Positions 51,127 through 62,017 are shown, numbered from the stretch's first letter. The stretch: DNA of 64,000 nucleotides from Hyphomicrobiales bacterium 4NK60-0047b (GCA_040367435.1 BAABWY010000001.1:62001-126000); one strand, 5' to 3'. The notes: a model not told the origin generated them from the letters alone. A program made the numbers and translations.

Positions 51127-52380
51127 ATGCCTGAAACAACCTCAATCATCAAAGATGCCAGCTCTCCAGAAAAGAAAACAGTCACTCCTTCTTCTGGGGC
51201 ATGGGAAGCAACTCAATATACCGCTGTCATTGTTCTGGCGGATGGAACAGTTATTAAAGGTGTCGGAGCTGGGTTTGAAGGTACTGCAGTTGGCGAAGTT
51301 TGCTTTAATACAGCAATGACGGGTTATCAGGAAATTCTTACAGACCCATCTTATGCGGGGCAAATCATCACTTTCACCTTCCCTCATATTGGCAATATTG
51401 GCACAAATGAAGAAGACACAGAAACTTCTAATAACGAGGCAACAAACAAAGTACGTGGCTGTATTTTAAGAAGCCCTATCACAACACCTTCAAATTATCG
51501 CTCTAACCAACACTTCGAAAGTTGGCTAAAAGCAAATGAAATTATAGCCATAACAGACATCGACACACGGGCTCTAACAAGCCTCATCCGTGAAAAAGGG
51601 ATGCAGCATGCCGTTATCGCTCATAATTCAGATGGCGTTTTCGATATAGACGCTCTGAAGCAACAAGCTTCAAGCTGGGATGGAATTGAAGGAGCTGATC
51701 TAGCAAAAGACGTTACAGTCAACTCATCTTATGAGTGGACGGAAACTAAATGGATCTGGGATGAAGGCTATGGCAACCTGGAAAATCCAGACTTTCATGT
51801 TGTTGCCCTTGATTGCGGCACCAAACGTAACATCTTCAGATGCCTTGCATCAGTTGGATGCAAAGTCACAGTAATGCCAGCCTCCTCGAAAGCAGAAGAC
51901 ATTTTAGCTGAAAACCCAGATGGCATCTTCATCTCAAACGGCCCTGGTGACCCTGCAGCCACCGGCGAATATGCAGCCATTGAAATTAAAAAATTAGTTG
52001 AGAACGGCAAGCCAATCTTTGGCATCTGTCTTGGCCATCAAATTCTAGCACTAGCCCTTGGCGCTGAAACCACAAAAATGCAGCAAGGTCACCATGGCGC
52101 CAACCACCCTGTTAAAGATCATACAACTGGCAAAGTGGAAATCACATCCATGAACCATGGCTTTACAGTAAACAGAGAAACTCTTCCAAATTCTCTGGAA
52201 GAGACCCATATTTCGCTATTTGATGACACAAATTGCGGCATAAGACTAAAAGACAAACCTGTTTTTTCAGTGCAATATCATCCTGAAGCAAGCCCTGGTC
52301 CACAAGATAGTCATTATTTATTCCGCCGTTTTGTGAACTTTATGCGTGCAGAAAAAAACATGGAACCCATAAAAGAATAA
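51127..52380 (+). CDS. carA: Carbamoyl-phosphate synthase small (glutaminase) subunit
   Basis: 417 residues. The N-terminal CPSase_sm_chain domain (about 30-165) has ADGTVIKGVGAGFEGTAVGEV and NTAMTGYQEILTDPSYAGQI. The class I amidotransferase domain follows, with GICLGHQ (nucleophile Cys), FAVQYHPEA-like VFSVQYHPEASPGP (catalytic His and Glu) and GPGDP. It hydrolyses glutamine and channels ammonia to CarB for carbamoyl phosphate, used for arginine and pyrimidines. A slightly long N-terminus (25 residues) precedes the domain. CarB lies 1.7 kb downstream, separated by a ChaN-like gene. Confidence 0.97.
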   Translation: MPETTSIIKDASSPEKKTVTPSSGAWEATQYTAVIVLADGTVIKGVGAGFEGTAVGEVCFNTAMTGYQEILTDPSYAGQIITFTFPHIGNIGTNEEDTETSNNEATNKVRGCILRSPITTPSNYRSNQHFESWLKANEIIAITDIDTRALTSLIREKGMQHAVIAHNSDGVFDIDALKQQASSWDGIEGADLAKDVTVNSSYEWTETKWIWDEGYGNLENPDFHVVALDCGTKRNIFRCLASVGCKVTVMPASSKAEDILAENPDGIFISNGPGDPAATGEYAAIEIKKLVENGKPIFGICLGHQILALALGAETTKMQQGHHGANHPVKDHTTGKVEITSMNHGFTVNRETLPNSLEETHISLFDDTNCGIRLKDKPVFSVQYHPEASPGPQDSHYLFRRFVNFMRAEKNMEPIKE

Positions 52381-52460
52381 CTCAAGTCTTTATGGTCCAT
52401 TCAATAAACAGTTACATACAAAATAAGGGAGGCAAGTGTCTCCCTTATTGTTGCCAACTA

Positions 52461-52520
52461 AAATGCGGATGCTTGTGACGGTTGCTCTTCTGGATGCTTT
52501 ATAGGCATCTGAAAGAAAAG
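52461..52520. repeat. Dispersed repeat copy after carA
   Basis: TGCGGATGCTTGTGACGGTTGC, then a TGGATGC and AGGCATCTGAAAG segment; it belongs to the same family as 52562-52633 and the copies at 37930 and 48738. Confidence 0.55.
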
Positions 52521-52579
52521 GCAACTAAAGCCACAACAAAAAAGTGGCATCTGGAGCACAAAAATACGGATGCTATGAC

Positions 52580-52633
52580 GGTTGCTACTTGCGGATGCTT
52601 TGTGGGTATCTAAAGCATCCGCAAGTAGCAACC
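52580..52633. repeat. 22-bp perfect inverted repeat in a dispersed repeat copy
   Basis: The arms 52580-52601 and 52612-52633 are exact complements (core CTACTTGCGGATGCTTT) around the 10-base loop GTGGGTATCT. The unit starts with CGGATGCTATGACGGTTGC, almost the same as the neighbouring copy at 52461. It lies just before the ChaN-like gene and could end carA transcription. Confidence 0.85.
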
Positions 52634-52663
52634 TAAAGTCGCAATCAAAAAAGGATGCGTTAA

Positions 52664-53689
52664 ATGAAATTTGTCAAAGCCTTATGGCTCGTCTCACTCA
52701 TTCTGCTTATGAATAGCGGATTACAACACCCAAACGCCCAAGCTAAAAACGCCAGTGACAAATTAAACAATCCATCAACCTGGCAATCAAAAGAATTGCA
52801 AGATCACAAACTCGTTGGCAAAATCTGGTCAAAAGAAAAAAACACCTTCATCACACCAGACGAGCTCATCAAAGCTCTGTCTAAAAAACGTTTTATACTT
52901 TTAGGTGAAATTCATGACAACCCGGATCACCACACCCTACAAGCTGGCATCATAAATGCACTTAGCAGCAAAAAAGAAAAACCTGCTCTCGTTATAGAAA
53001 TGATCAAAGTTGATCAAATGAGACGGTATAATTCTTATCGAAACCAACCAAATTCAAAAGCCAAATTTCTAGGGACTGCCCTTCAATGGAAACAAAATGG
53101 CTGGCCTAGTTGGGATATTTACCTCCCCATTGGCGAGCAAATTTACGCTCATAATTTAGAAGTGTTCCCCGGTCACACAACACGCATCATGATCGATCAC
53201 CTGATTAAAAGTGACATGGGCGTTCTACCTGAAAAAGCAAAAAAAGTTTTCAAACTTGATGTGAAACTTGAGAAAAGTTTAGACGAGGCTCTATCTGAAG
53301 ACATTCGTGTTGCTCATTGCGACCGCTTGCCTGAGCATGTCATTCCTCCAATGACAGTCGTACAAAGATTTCGCGATGCTTGGATGGCTGATGTCATGAT
53401 CCAGGCGTCTTATGATAAAAATGACAAAAGGCGCCAAGCCATTCTCATTGCAGGCAATGGTCACACAAGAAAAGACAGAGGCGCTCCATGGTATTTGGAT
53501 TTAAGAGAGGGCAAAGACAAATCTCTAACTGTTCAATTCGCCGAAACCTCAAGCAAAGCCACTACAATAAAAGACCTGGCACAAAAAAGTCCTTCAGGTG
53601 AAATTGCAGCTGATTTTATCTGGGTCACACCAACGATTAAACGAGGTGATCCCTGCGCTAACTTGCCAGATTTTGGCAAGAAGAACTAA
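52664..53689 (+). CDS. ChaN-like haem/cofactor-binding protein
   Basis: 341 residues with a signal peptide (ALWLVSLILLMNSGLQHPNAQA). The ChaN family core is present: FILLGEIHDNPDHHTLQAGII, PALVIEMI, and the late NGHTRKDRGAPWYL. ChaN-like (cofac_haem_bdg) proteins bind haem in the envelope and may help iron uptake. The His and Glu residues in GEIHDNPDHH are the expected cofactor ligands. No lipobox, so it is probably periplasmic. The gene is inserted between carA and carB, with no functional link to them. Confidence 0.88.
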   Translation: MKFVKALWLVSLILLMNSGLQHPNAQAKNASDKLNNPSTWQSKELQDHKLVGKIWSKEKNTFITPDELIKALSKKRFILLGEIHDNPDHHTLQAGIINALSSKKEKPALVIEMIKVDQMRRYNSYRNQPNSKAKFLGTALQWKQNGWPSWDIYLPIGEQIYAHNLEVFPGHTTRIMIDHLIKSDMGVLPEKAKKVFKLDVKLEKSLDEALSEDIRVAHCDRLPEHVIPPMTVVQRFRDAWMADVMIQASYDKNDKRRQAILIAGNGHTRKDRGAPWYLDLREGKDKSLTVQFAETSSKATTIKDLAQKSPSGEIAADFIWVTPTIKRGDPCANLPDFGKKN

Positions 53690-53959
53690 GTCAAGCACAC
53701 CAACTAAGGTATGAAAATAGTTCCTCAAACTTTCTTTAAATAAATAAATTTTGAGGGCTATTTTAGCCCATGAATAGCTGTAAACAACAGCTTAGACTTT
53801 AGAAACTGCCAAGCTGATATAAAATTAATGATATTTCATCAAAATAATTCTATTTTCTAACAACTCTAAGTCGTTTTGGGGATTGCCCAATCACCAAACC
53901 TTCTTTAGTGTGCCCTTCTCAGAGGGCTTCAAAAGTCAGCTACCCAGACAAAGAAAAAT
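53690..53959. other. Intergenic region before the carB leader hairpin
   Basis: No gene seen; probably the carB promoter. The only strong structure is the hairpin at 53960-54007. Confidence 0.4.
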
Positions 53960-54007
53960 CGCACTTAAAATTGGCTCTTAAAATAAGAGCCAAACATTTT
54001 GAGTGCG
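53960..54007 (+). promoter_or_regulatory. Hairpin in the carB leader
   Basis: TTGGCTCTTA (53971-53980) pairs with TAAGAGCCAA (53984-53993); the outer parts CGCACTTAAAA and ATTTTGAGTGCG extend the stem with one wobble pair and a small bulge. The stem ends 28 bases before the carB ATG. It lacks a T-run, so it could be a control element of translation or mRNA stability rather than a terminator. Confidence 0.6.
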
Positions 54008-54035
54008 CACTAATTGCCAGCACTGAGATACGAAA

Positions 54036-57000
54036 ATGCCAAAACGCACAGACATAAAATCCATCCTCATCGTCGGGGCGGGGCCCATTATTATCGGCCA
54101 AGCTTGTGAGTTTGATTACTCCGGCACCCAAGCCGTGAAAGCCTTAAAAGAAGAAGGCTACCGGGTCATTTTGGTGAATTCAAACCCAGCAACGATCATG
54201 ACAGATCCAGAACTGGCTGACGCAACATACATCGAACCAATCACCCCTGAAGTGGTGGCTAAAATCATCGCTGAAGAACGCCCAGATGCAATCTTGCCAA
54301 CCATGGGCGGCCAAACGGCGCTCAACACAGCACTCGAGTTAAAAAAGCGGGGCATACTTGATGCCTTAAATGTAGAAATGATTGGCGCCAAAGCAGACGT
54401 CATCGACAAAGCTGAAGACAGAGACCGCTTTAGAAAAGCCATGGATAAAATCGGCTTGGAAACACCACGCTCTCGTGTGGCAAATACAATGGCTGAGGCA
54501 ATGGAAGCCATGGAAGTTATCGGCCTTCCATGCATCATTCGCCCGTCTTTCACCATGGGCGGCACAGGCGGTGGTATTGCCTACAACCGTGAAGAATTCA
54601 TGGACATAATAGAGCGTGGCCTCGACGCCTCTCCAACAACAGAAGTTCTAATCGAAGAATCTGTTTTGGGCTGGAAAGAATATGAAATGGAAGTTGTCCG
54701 CGACAAAGCAGATAACTGCATCATCATTTGCTCTATTGAAAATATAGACCCAATGGGCATCCATACCGGCGACAGCATGACAGTGGCCCCAGCACTAACA
54801 CTCACCGATAAAGAATACCAAATCATGCGCGATGCCTCTCTAGCAGTGCTACGCGAAATTGGTGTTGAAACGGGTGGCTCAAACGTACAGTTCGCAGTAA
54901 ATCCGGCAGATGGCCGTTTGGTTGTTATCGAGATGAACCCTCGCGTTTCTCGCTCTTCTGCTCTTGCCTCGAAAGCAACCGGCTTCCCAATCGCTAAAGT
55001 CGCCGCAAAACTCGCTGTTGGCTACACATTAGATGAACTTGAAAACGACATCACTGGCGGGGCCACACCAGCCTCATTCGAGCCAACAATTGATTATGTC
55101 GTCACAAAAATCCCACGCTTTGCATTTGAAAAATTCCCGGGCAGCGAACCAACACTAACAACTGCGATGAAGTCTGTTGGTGAATCCATGGCCATTGGCC
55201 GCAACTTCCAGGAAAGTTTGCAAAAAGCATTACGTTCTTTAGAAACAGGCCTAACAGGTCTCAATGATCTTCCCTTTGAAGGTTATGGTGAAGGCGAAGA
55301 TAAAAATGTTATCCGCGAAGCCCTTGGCCAACCAACCACAGACCGGCTGTTAAAAGTAGCGCAAGCCATGCGTCATGGCGTCTCTCATGAGATGATCCAT
55401 GCATCATGTAAAATTGACCCATGGTTCCTTGAGCAACTCCAGGAAATCATAGATTATGAAGCCCGCGTAAAAGAACATGGGCTCCCTCAAGATGAAAGCT
55501 CAATGCGTAAACTCAAATCAATGGGCTTTTCAGACGCGCGATTAGCGGAATTATCAGGACACAAAACACCTGACGTAACCAGCCATAGATCATCACTCGG
55601 TGTTCACCCCGTTTATAAACGGATCGATACTTGCGCAGCTGAATTTGCGTCACCAACAGCATATATGTACTCAACCTATGAAGCACCTTTAATTGAAGGT
55701 GACACAAACGCGAGTTCAGAAGCTCATCCAGAAGACGCAGAGAAAATCATAATTCTTGGTGGTGGACCAAACCGCATTGGTCAAGGCATCGAGTTCGATT
55801 ATTGCTGCTGTCACGCTGCCTTCTCATTGTCAAAAGTCGGCTTTCAAACCATCATGGTCAACTGCAACCCAGAAACCGTTTCAACAGATTACGACACATC
55901 AGACCGTCTTTATTTCGAGCCTCTAACCGAAGAAGATGTAATGGAAATCATCAACGTTGAAACATCGAAAGGTACGCTAAAAGGTGTAATCGTTCAATTC
56001 GGCGGTCAAACCCCTCTGAAGCTAGCAAACTTCCTGGAAGAAAACGGTGTGCCAATTCTCGGCACATCACCAGATGCAATTGATCTGGCAGAAGATCGCG
56101 ACCGCTTTAAAGAGCTCATTGAACAAGTCGGCATCAGACAACCTCAAAACGGCATCGCACGCAGCCCAGAAGAGGCAACAAAAATCGCTGAGACAATCGG
56201 TTTTCCAATTGTCATCCGTCCGTCCTATGTACTAGGCGGCCGCGCTATGGAAATCGTCGACAGCCAGGCACAACTTGAGCGCTACATCAGAGAAGCAGTG
56301 CATGTCTCTGGTGACAGCCCTGTCCTCCTAGATAGTTATTTAAGAGATGCCATCGAGGTTGATGTTGACGCGCTCTCAGACGGTGAAGGCGTTTTTGTAG
56401 CTGCGATTATGGAACATATCGAAGAAGCTGGCGTCCACTCAGGTGACAGTGCCTGCTCACTTCCCCCTCATTCTCTATCAGAGAAAATACTAGCTGAATT
56501 AGAAGAACATACAGCAAAGCTTGCAAAAGCTCTAAATGTTGTTGGTCTCATGAACGTTCAATTCGCCATCAAAGATGAAGATATCTATATTCTTGAAGTG
56601 AACCCAAGAGCCAGCCGCACAGTTCCTTTTGTCGCAAAAGTAATCGGACAACCAATTGCGGCAATTGCTTCAGAACTAATGGCCGGAGCAAAACTCGAAA
56701 AATTCAATCTAGTTAAGAAAAAGCTAGATCATATCGCCGTAAAAGAAGCGGTTTTCCCATTCACTCGTTTCCCAGGGGTCGACAGTGTCTTGGGGCCAGA
56801 AATGCGTTCAACCGGTGAAGTCATGGGACTTGATAAAGCCTTTCCAATGGCATTTGCCAAAAGTCAGCTAGGCAGCGGCATTGACATCCCAACCAGCGGA
56901 ACCATCTTTGTCTCAGTTAAGGAAAGAGATAAAGAACGCCTAATCGAGCCTGTGGGTAAATTGCAAAAACTTGGCTTCACTATTGTTGCTACAAGCGGAA

Positions 57001-57293
57001 CAGCGCGCTTCCTCAATGAAAATGACATTGAAGCAAGTCCAATAAATAAAGTGCTTGAAGGCCGCCCACATATTGTCGATGCTATGAAAAATGGAGATAT
57101 TGATCTAGTTTTCAACACCACAGAGGGTTCAAAAGCTATAGCTGACAGTAAGTCCATTCGTCAAACTGCGCTATTATATCACATACCATATTATACCACA
57201 TTAGCCGGAATTCGGGCGATTTCGCTCGCAATCGAGGCAATAAGTGAGGATAATATGAACGTTACCCCCATTCAGGACTATAAGTCACATTAA
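54036..57293 (+). CDS. carB: Carbamoyl-phosphate synthase large subunit
   Basis: 1,085 residues, full length. Two ATP-grasp halves are visible: the first with [21 protein letters not shown] and [16 protein letters not shown], the second with [21 protein letters not shown] and [14 protein letters not shown]. The C-terminal MGS-like allosteric domain includes [21 protein letters not shown] and [14 protein letters not shown]. It makes carbamoyl phosphate from bicarbonate, two ATP and ammonia delivered by CarA. greA follows after 72 bases, an order usual in Rhizobiales. Confidence 0.98.
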   Translation: MPKRTDIKSILIVGAGPIIIGQACEFDYSGTQAVKALKEEGYRVILVNSNPATIMTDPELADATYIEPITPEVVAKIIAEERPDAILPTMGGQTALNTALELKKRGILDALNVEMIGAKADVIDKAEDRDRFRKAMDKIGLETPRSRVANTMAEAMEAMEVIGLPCIIRPSFTMGGTGGGIAYNREEFMDIIERGLDASPTTEVLIEESVLGWKEYEMEVVRDKADNCIIICSIENIDPMGIHTGDSMTVAPALTLTDKEYQIMRDASLAVLREIGVETGGSNVQFAVNPADGRLVVIEMNPRVSRSSALASKATGFPIAKVAAKLAVGYTLDELENDITGGATPASFEPTIDYVVTKIPRFAFEKFPGSEPTLTTAMKSVGESMAIGRNFQESLQKALRSLETGLTGLNDLPFEGYGEGEDKNVIREALGQPTTDRLLKVAQAMRHGVSHEMIHASCKIDPWFLEQLQEIIDYEARVKEHGLPQDESSMRKLKSMGFSDARLAELSGHKTPDVTSHRSSLGVHPVYKRIDTCAAEFASPTAYMYSTYEAPLIEGDTNASSEAHPEDAEKIIILGGGPNRIGQGIEFDYCCCHAAFSLSKVGFQTIMVNCNPETVSTDYDTSDRLYFEPLTEEDVMEIINVETSKGTLKGVIVQFGGQTPLKLANFLEENGVPILGTSPDAIDLAEDRDRFKELIEQVGIRQPQNGIARSPEEATKIAETIGFPIVIRPSYVLGGRAMEIVDSQAQLERYIREAVHVSGDSPVLLDSYLRDAIEVDVDALSDGEGVFVAAIMEHIEEAGVHSGDSACSLPPHSLSEKILAELEEHTAKLAKALNVVGLMNVQFAIKDEDIYILEVNPRASRTVPFVAKVIGQPIAAIASELMAGAKLEKFNLVKKKLDHIAVKEAVFPFTRFPGVDSVLGPEMRSTGEVMGLDKAFPMAFAKSQLGSGIDIPTSGTIFVSVKERDKERLIEPVGKLQKLGFTIVATSGTARFLNENDIEASPINKVLEGRPHIVDAMKNGDIDLVFNTTEGSKAIADSKSIRQTALLYHIPYYTTLAGIRAISLAIEAISEDNMNVTPIQDYKSH

Positions 57294-57365
57294 TCTTGAG
57301 TTACCAAGGTGACTTAACTAATTTAATAGGGCATCTGAATTATTCAGGAGCTGGAGGATATCTTT

Positions 57366-57845
57366 ATGTCAGTAGATAAAGTACCAATGACCGTCAATGG
57401 CTATGCTGAGCTTGAAGAAGAGCTGCAAAACAGAAAGTCTGTTGAGCGCCCAAGAATTATCCAGGCTATTGCTGAAGCACGTGCCCATGGAGATTTGTCT
57501 GAAAACGCCGAATACCATGCAGCAAAAGAAGCTCAAGGGCTAAATGAAGCCCGTATCTCTGACCTTGAAGACAAAACCTCTAGAGCAGAAGTCATTGATG
57601 TTACAAAACTTTCTGGTGACAGAATTGTTTTTGGTGCAAAGGTCAACCTCATAGATGAGGATACTGAAGAAGAAGTAACCTATAAAATTGTTGGTGAATA
57701 TGAAGCTGATGTAAAATTAGGTAAAGTTTCAATTACCTCTCCAATTGCCAGAGCGCTAATTGGTAAGTCAATTGGTGACGTCGCCGAAGTAAAAACACCT
57801 GGTGGCCAAAAATCTTATGAGATTTTAGAAGTTCATTTCAAATAA
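57366..57845 (+). CDS. greA: Transcription elongation factor GreA
   Basis: 159 residues. The N-terminal coiled coil carries the acidic tip [17 protein letters not shown], which enters the RNA polymerase secondary channel and stimulates cleavage of backtracked RNA. The C-terminal FKBP-like part ends with [26 protein letters not shown] stands before the ATG. It follows carB and may share its transcript. Confidence 0.97.
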   Translation: MSVDKVPMTVNGYAELEEELQNRKSVERPRIIQAIAEARAHGDLSENAEYHAAKEAQGLNEARISDLEDKTSRAEVIDVTKLSGDRIVFGAKVNLIDEDTEEEVTYKIVGEYEADVKLGKVSITSPIARALIGKSIGDVAEVKTPGGQKSYEILEVHFK

Positions 57846-58030
57846 AATAGGAAATTTAAGTCCAATAATTTACTCTCACTGAGTTATAAATTATTATAGA
57901 AACACGCCATAAATTCATTTTTTGTCGTAAATCAGCGACTAAATTCTGATTTTTCATAAATTATTTAGAAAAATTTAAAGATCAATGTCCTAATAATAAC
58001 CATTGTGTAGTTATGCTTATGGGGTAATTG

Positions 58031-59173
58031 ATGGAAAACAGTGTGCAAATACTTGATGAGTTGCAAGAACTTTCAGCAACAAAATCAAGCGAAAGCCGCC
58101 GCGCTTTATTACATCGCATCACGGATTTATTCGTAATCACGGCTGATGAACAACAGCCTGATCATAAAGCTGCTTTTGACCAAATCATGGACAGATTGGC
58201 TTATGAGTTAGAGACCTCAGTCCGAGCAGAATTTGCAGACCGCTTGGCGGATATGCCCAATGCCCCTACCCGCTTAACGCATAAATTAGCAATTGACGAA
58301 ATTGATGTTGCTCGCCCTGTTCTCACAAGATCCAAAATCTTATCAGATGAATTCCTCGTGAAAGTCGCGAAAACTCAAAGTCAGGATCACCTGCTTGCAA
58401 TATGTAAACGTGAAAACATCAACGTAAAAGTAACTGACGCCCTCGTTAATCGTGGTAATGATGAAGTTTTACTCAATGTCAGTTCTAATTCAGGGGCCAA
58501 TTTTTCAAGAAATTCATTTGAAAAGCTCACACAAAATGCCCTCGATAATTCAGCACTAAATTCAATTCTACATGACCGTAGCGATACCCCAGCAGACTTA
58601 TTACAGACAATTAAAAAGCGGGTCGCAAATAAGATCAAAGCTGAAACTGCGGCTAAAGGGATTGATATTTCTGAAGATGAAATTGATGAAACAATTGAAG
58701 TAAAATCAGCCACACTGGAAACCACTGACGCTGAAAGAGAAGCCTCATTCCAGGAAATTGATTATTTACACAGCCGTAAACAATTGGACGAACGTGTTAT
58801 CATTCACTACGTCAAGTTGCAAAAAACAGAAGAAACCGTCTATTGCCTCCATTTAATGACTGATTTAGATCAGAGCACAGTCAAACACTGCTTACTACAC
58901 GCTGAATTACCAGCTCTCGCTGTTCTTTGTAAATCAAACTCTTTCGAGCGCTCAACTTTCGCCAGCCTTCTCCAACTTAGAGAAAATATAGGCGAAGCAA
59001 GTGGCTCACAAATCGTCGAAGCCATCCGCCGCTATGAAAGCCTGGACATGGCATCAGCACAGCGAGTTATGAGGTTCCTCAAGGTAAGAGGAAACGCACA
59101 AGCAGCAAGCCAGAAAGAAAGCGCAGAAGAGACACAAGAAACTTCTGAAGAAAAACTTCCCTTTCCAACTTAA
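58031..59173 (+). CDS. DUF2336 protein
   Basis: 380 residues from ATG 58031, with GGGG seven bases upstream. The family pattern is visible: DLFVITADEQQPDHKAAFDQIMDRLA, then ARPVLTRSKILSDEFLVKVAKTQSQDHLLAI, and alternating helical repeats to residue 350. DUF2336 proteins are alpha-helical, common in alphaproteobacteria and of unknown function. The last 30 residues are acidic and look disordered. Its gene stands alone between greA and the AsnC-type regulator. Confidence 0.88.
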   Translation: MENSVQILDELQELSATKSSESRRALLHRITDLFVITADEQQPDHKAAFDQIMDRLAYELETSVRAEFADRLADMPNAPTRLTHKLAIDEIDVARPVLTRSKILSDEFLVKVAKTQSQDHLLAICKRENINVKVTDALVNRGNDEVLLNVSSNSGANFSRNSFEKLTQNALDNSALNSILHDRSDTPADLLQTIKKRVANKIKAETAAKGIDISEDEIDETIEVKSATLETTDAEREASFQEIDYLHSRKQLDERVIIHYVKLQKTEETVYCLHLMTDLDQSTVKHCLLHAELPALAVLCKSNSFERSTFASLLQLRENIGEASGSQIVEAIRRYESLDMASAQRVMRFLKVRGNAQAASQKESAEETQETSEEKLPFPT

Positions 59174-59199
59174 CACAATATTACAATCTGACTTTCGTA

Positions 59200-59676
59200 C
59201 TAACAAGATAGTTCAAGAATAGCACCGCCTGCCAACCATTTAGAACGACGAATAACAAGCGAAGTTTTAACCCCCGCAACATTGGGAGCAGCTGTCAGCT
59301 CTTTCACAATGAAATCCTGAAATTCAGTTAGATCTCGCGCTACACATCGAAGCATAAAATCTATTTCACCTGAGAGCATATAACACTCTCGTACCAGTTC
59401 CCATTGTGATGTCATTTGCTCAAAGTGAACAAGGTCAGTTTCGGATTGAGCTGTTAAACTAACCATCGCAAAAGCTGTAAGGTCGTGACCTATTTTCTTT
59501 TCATTTAATTGAGCAAAATAACCCTCTATAATCCCTTCTTCTTCAAGTGCCCTGACACGACGCAAACAGGGCGGTGCTGATATACCTACTTTTGAGGCTA
59601 ATTCGACATTTGTAATCCGGCCATTTTTTTGTAGTTCTGCCAGAATTTTCCAGTCAATACCATCTAGATTATGTTT
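59200..59676 (-). CDS. AsnC/Lrp-family transcriptional regulator
   Basis: 158 residues from ATG 59676, which has AAGGGGAAGA directly upstream; a longer frame to 59736 has no such site. The winged helix-turn-helix (LDGIDWKILAELQKNGRITNVELASKVGISAPPCLRRV) is followed by the RAM (Lrp-type ligand-binding) domain with ECYMLSGEIDFMLRCVARDL. Such proteins sense an amino acid and control transport or metabolism. It converges with the DUF2336 gene. In Rhizobiales an Lrp gene is common near greA and trxB. Confidence 0.94.
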   Translation of the reverse strand, partial: KHNLDGIDWKILAELQKNGRITNVELASKVGISAPPCLRRVRALEEEGIIEGYFAQLNEKKIGHDLTAFAMVSLTAQSETDLVHFEQMTSQWELVRECYMLSGEIDFMLRCVARDLTEFQDFIVKELTAAPNVAGVKTSLVIRRSKWLAGGAILELSC

Positions 59677-59898
59677 CATTTCTTCCCCTTTATTCGATTC
59701 AAATATAATGATTGAACAAAATAAACACCTAACCATACCATAAATTACAAAATTTTGAAATTTATTATAATAAATGAAAATTCACCAGAGCCTCCATCTC
59801 TACGCTGAGCATATTCCCCCCCTTGACAATTTGATAAGTTTCCCTTTTTCTTCTAAAAAATTTTATGTTCAACCTCTCCATTATAAAGTGAGCAAATT

Positions 59899-60963
59899 TT
59901 GCTAATCTGGGCCATAACAAGCGGAGCTCCTGGCATGCGTAGCCAAGCCCTCGGATTGGCCGCTGCCATCAAAGAATTAAATGCGCCAGAATATGAATGT
60001 AAAATCATTGAAAAAACAGCCAATCTAAATGAATGGGGTAAGTTTTTACCGGGCCACTTAAACCCTTTGCCATTTAAATCATTGTCCAAGGACAGCAGTT
60101 CATTCGAGATTGAGGCTTATGAGAGCATGACCTATAAGAATGAGGCCTGGCCAGATATTGTCATTAGTTGTGGCAGAAGAAGTTCAGCTATTTCCATTGC
60201 TATGGGGAAAAAATCAGCTGGTAAAACATACAGGGTTCATGTCCAAAACCCACAAACCCCAACAAAATATTTTGATCTAATAGCCTCAATGAAACATGAC
60301 GCATTAAAAGGCGACAATGTCATTGACACAAAAGTTGCTCTTCATAAGCTCACCAGAAAAAAACTCGATGAAGAATACCTAAAATGGAGCCCTATTTGGC
60401 AACAAACAAACTTAGCTCCTCTGAACAAGCATTCTGAAACAAAAAAACCGGTACTAGGTGTGTGCCTTGGCGGCAAAAATAAAAAGTACGGATTTGATGA
60501 GCAAGCCCTTGAGGCTTTAATTCAATGCCTTCAAACAGCGCGCAAAGATCACAACGCCACCATTCTACTCACACCATCAAGCCGAACAGAACCCTTCGTC
60601 ACAAAAGCTTTACAAGAGCATTTTAGGGAAGATGAAAAAACATGGATTTGGGATAAGGAAGGCGAAAATCCTTATTTTGGCATTTTAACCCATGCAGATC
60701 ATTTACTCATCACCGCAGATAGCGTCTCAATGATCTCAGAGGCCTTGTTTACCAAATCGCCAGTACATATATTACCACTAAATGGCACAAGCAGACGGCA
60801 CAAAATCTTCCTTGAAAACCTCATATCAGAGAATTTAATACACCGCGTAGATAAAATAATTGATTTTTCCGTGAAAGTGACCGAACAACCCATTGACGAA
60901 ACCGCCAGGATCGCCCAAATCATACTTCAAAATTATGCTGAACACCAAAAAAACTTCAGCTGA
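59899..60963 (+). CDS. ELM1/GtrOC1-like family protein (mitochondrial fission ELM1 homologue)
   Basis: 354 residues. The start is a TTG at 59899; no better codon in frame was found. The family pattern is present: WAITSGAPGMRSQALGLAAA at the N-terminus, DIVISCGRRSSAISIAM, FDLIASMKHDALKGDNVI, LLTPSSRTEP, and LLITADSVSMISEALFT, as in COG3660. Bacterial members resemble GT-B glycosyltransferases; their activity is not established. Plant ELM1 recruits a dynamin to mitochondria, a role that cannot apply here. It is followed at a distance of 112 bases by trxB. Confidence 0.87.
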   Translation: MLIWAITSGAPGMRSQALGLAAAIKELNAPEYECKIIEKTANLNEWGKFLPGHLNPLPFKSLSKDSSSFEIEAYESMTYKNEAWPDIVISCGRRSSAISIAMGKKSAGKTYRVHVQNPQTPTKYFDLIASMKHDALKGDNVIDTKVALHKLTRKKLDEEYLKWSPIWQQTNLAPLNKHSETKKPVLGVCLGGKNKKYGFDEQALEALIQCLQTARKDHNATILLTPSSRTEPFVTKALQEHFREDEKTWIWDKEGENPYFGILTHADHLLITADSVSMISEALFTKSPVHILPLNGTSRRHKIFLENLISENLIHRVDKIIDFSVKVTEQPIDETARIAQIILQNYAEHQKNFS

Positions 60964-61075
60964 TCATTTATTCAAAAATTAAAACCAAAAAACAAACATC
61001 TGGTGCATCACTTCAATGAACAAAGACAGTGACACCTCACAAAATAAGTAGCCTTGGAAAACAAAGGACAAAGAA

Positions 61076-62017
61076 ATGAGCACTGAAACACACCACTCAA
61101 AACTAGTCATCATCGGCTCTGGCCCAGCGGGTTATACAGCTGCCATTTATGCCGCCCGGGCTATGTTAGAGCCAACCTTAATTCAAGGCATGCAACCTGG
61201 CGGCCAACTAACAATAACAACAGAAGTTGAAAATTATCCCGGCTTCGCTGATGTCATACAAGGTCCGTGGTTGATGGAGCAAATGAAAGCTCAAGCCGAG
61301 CATGTCGGCACCAACATGATCACAGATCATATTATGGAAATTGATCTCTCAAAGCGCCCCTTCACTATGAAAGGCGACAGCGGCAAAACTTACACCGCAG
61401 ATAGTGTTATTGTCTCAACCGGAGCCCAGGCCCGTTGGTTAGGCCTCGAGAGTGAAAAAAAATTCCAAGGCTTTGGTGTCTCAGCTTGCGCCACATGTGA
61501 CGGGTTCTTTTATAAAGATAAAGAAGTCATCGTCATTGGCGGCGGCAATACAGCCGTTGAAGAAGCACTGTTCCTTACAAACTTCGCGTCAAAAGTGACC
61601 CTTGTACACAGAAGAGACAGCTTGCGTTCAGAAAAAATCTTACAAGAAAGATTACTCAAACATCCAAAAATTGAAGTGATGTGGGACAGCGCGCTAGAAG
61701 AAGTCATAGGCGACGATAATCCTCTATCTGTCACTGGTGCAAAAATCAAAAATGTAAAAAGCGGTGAAATTACCGATGTAAATGTGCATGGCATCTTTGT
61801 CGCAATCGGCCATGCCCCTTCAACAGAGCTGTTCAAAGGTCAGCTTGATATGTCACCAAGCAATTACATCATCACGAAACCTGACAGCACAGAAACCTCA
61901 ATCAAAGGTGTTTATGCAGCTGGCGACGTAACAGATGAAATCTACCGCCAAGCAGTAACCGCCGCCGGAATGGGCTGTATGGCAGCTCTAGAGGCTGAAA
62001 AGTTCTTAGCTGAGTAA
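61076..62017 (+). CDS. trxB: Thioredoxin reductase
   Basis: 313 residues. FAD-binding GSGPAGYTAAIYAARA, the redox pair ACATCDGFF, the NADPH site IGGGNTAVEEALFLTNFA and the C-terminal VYAAGDVTDEIYRQAVTAAGMGC are all present. It transfers electrons from NADPH to thioredoxin in the cytoplasm. AAGGACA precedes the ATG. In Rhizobiales trxB is followed by the LysR gene lsrB; here a DJ-1 type gene and a repeat element lie between the two. Confidence 0.98.
   Translation: MSTETHHSKLVIIGSGPAGYTAAIYAARAMLEPTLIQGMQPGGQLTITTEVENYPGFADVIQGPWLMEQMKAQAEHVGTNMITDHIMEIDLSKRPFTMKGDSGKTYTADSVIVSTGAQARWLGLESEKKFQGFGVSACATCDGFFYKDKEVIVIGGGNTAVEEALFLTNFASKVTLVHRRDSLRSEKILQERLLKHPKIEVMWDSALEEVIGDDNPLSVTGAKIKNVKSGEITDVNVHGIFVAIGHAPSTELFKGQLDMSPSNYIITKPDSTETSIKGVYAAGDVTDEIYRQAVTAAGMGCMAALEAEKFLAE

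Noticed and set aside
58387-58725. 112-codon minus-strand frame inside the DUF2336 gene
   Set aside because: Antisense shadow of a conserved family protein.
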